Source of the DNA: Calothrix parasitica NIES-267 | GTDB taxonomy: Bacteria; Cyanobacteriota; Cyanobacteriia; Cyanobacteriales; Nostocaceae | Length of the DNA stretch: 64,000 nt | Direction of reading: 5' to 3' | Assembly (NCBI RefSeq): GCF_002368095.1 | Contig: NZ_AP018227.1 | Coordinates: 186,001-250,000, forward strand | Shown here: positions 63,461-64,000 of the stretch, piece after piece | Layout of the letters: every line of letters starts with the position of its first letter | Numbering within the stretch: position 1 is the stretch's first letter | Notes under the pieces: model-generated | Told to the model about the DNA's origin: nothing | Databases searched by the model: none | The model's input: only the letters and a program-made list of their open reading frames with translations | Position numbers and translations under genes: made by a program

Positions 63461-63850
63461 TGGATATTAGCATATTTTTTTGTTACTGCAATAAATATAA
63501 ATTAATGCAGGCTAGGCTAGCCTAGGTGAAAATCCCGGAGCAATAATTGAGAGAACGATTTGCAGGAAAAAAATTTGATTGAGGACAATTTATTAAATAT
63601 TAGAAGCTGTATACGATTGCGATATGATTTTAGCTTTCAAAGAAAATTAACAATAAATAATTAAAAATCAATCGAGACGTTCTAAAAATTACGTATATAC
63701 ACTATAGGTTATTCAAATATTACGTAAACTTTAAAAACTCTTCAAAACAAACCCAGCAATTTGCACCTGGCACATGATTATTCATATCTCAATAATAGAA
63801 ATAGAGTAATTGCTCCCCGTTATTATTTTTTTGTAGCGAGTTGACAGTGC
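63461..63850. other. Divergent intergenic region
   Basis: About 390 AT-rich bases between the metallothionein operator and the Ser/Thr kinase. No gene, repeat or terminator seen. Confidence 0.4.
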
Positions 63851-64000
63851 ATGAGCTACTGCTTAAATCCGAACTGTCCCAACCCAGAAAACTTAGCTTT
63901 CAGTGAACGATGTCAATCTTGTGGGGCGCGAATATTGTTGCGCGAGCGTTACCGGGTTAGTAAATCCCTTGGTCAAGGTGGCTTTGGAGCGACCTTTCTC
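63851..64000 (+). CDS. Serine/threonine protein kinase, N-terminal part (runs off the window)
   Basis: Fifty residues are visible. A short zinc-ribbon-like head (YCLNPNCPNPE, CQSCGARI, four cysteines) is followed by the start of a eukaryotic-type kinase with the glycine-rich loop SLGQGGFGATFL. This head-plus-kinase layout is common in cyanobacterial Pkn proteins. The rest lies beyond the window. Confidence 0.85.
   Translation, partial: MSYCLNPNCPNPENLAFSERCQSCGARILLRERYRVSKSLGQGGFGATFL

Overview
The window comes from a filamentous, probably heterocyst-forming cyanobacterium (Nostocales; a Rivularia/Calothrix-like genome would fit). The DNA is AT-rich. It carries four HIP1 octamers GCGATCGC (1838, 13039, 44888, 55333) where about 0.2 would be expected by chance, and short tandemly repeated repeats of the CCTAACT / CTACTTC type. 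It also has gene families typical of that group: a CYP110-like P450, a CPP1-like protein, a DUF2811 protein, a Ser/Thr kinase-AAA-GAF-histidine kinase, HemL and a cyanobacterial metallothionein. No tRNA, rRNA or CRISPR array was seen.

Layout. 1-7.2 kb: the end-truncated hybrid sensor kinase (minus), a DUF3754 membrane protein (minus) and an ABC-2 exporter pair (plus). 7.7-16.7 kb: three plus-strand secreted proteins sharing one C-terminal module. These are an orphan 376-residue protein, a phytase-like propeller with a glycerophosphodiesterase inserted in it, and a double alkaline phosphatase preceded by a Pho-box-like triple repeat. A decayed fragment of the same module follows. 17.0-22.5 kb: a giant kinase. 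22.5-27.6 kb: a minus-strand four-gene cluster of an indole-type (DMATS/ABBA) prenyltransferase, a heme-oxygenase-like diiron protein, a P450 and a cytokinin-dehydrogenase-like flavoprotein. It looks like a small uncharacterised biosynthetic cluster and is flanked by an IS5-type remnant. 28.7-39.8 kb: more extracellular hydrolases, namely a beta-lactamase/RTX/alpha-beta-hydrolase fusion, a GDSL esterase and a metalloprotease with DUF4114 domains, plus a broken DUF4114 gene and long gene-poor DNA. 40.5-46.3 kb: a type I secretion module (parvulin, CNB/C39-like ABC exporter, HlyD adaptor). 47.9-49.6 kb: a VWA/Calx-beta/DUF4114 surface protein. 50.4-64 kb: housekeeping and small genes (NYN protein, HPPD, HAD hydrolase, CPP1-like, OmpR-type regulator, DUF2811, MFS, HisIE, HemL, metallothionein with an SmtB-like operator, start of a Ser/Thr kinase).

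How the genes fit together. The RTX-tailed or signal-peptide-less secreted proteins (7.7-16, 28.7-32, 37-40, 48-50 kb) are the natural clients of the exporter at 40-46 kb. Several are phosphoesterases, so part of the region looks like an extracellular phosphorus-scavenging and surface-hydrolase island. The prenyltransferase cluster is a separate unit whose product is unknown. Its enzyme logic (prenylation, then diiron, heme and flavin oxidation) resembles prenyl-indole alkaloid pathways, but no pathway can be assigned from sequence alone. Two MITE-like elements, a 23-bp palindrome present three times, long hairpins and several pseudogenes show that the accessory part of the window has been rearranged often.
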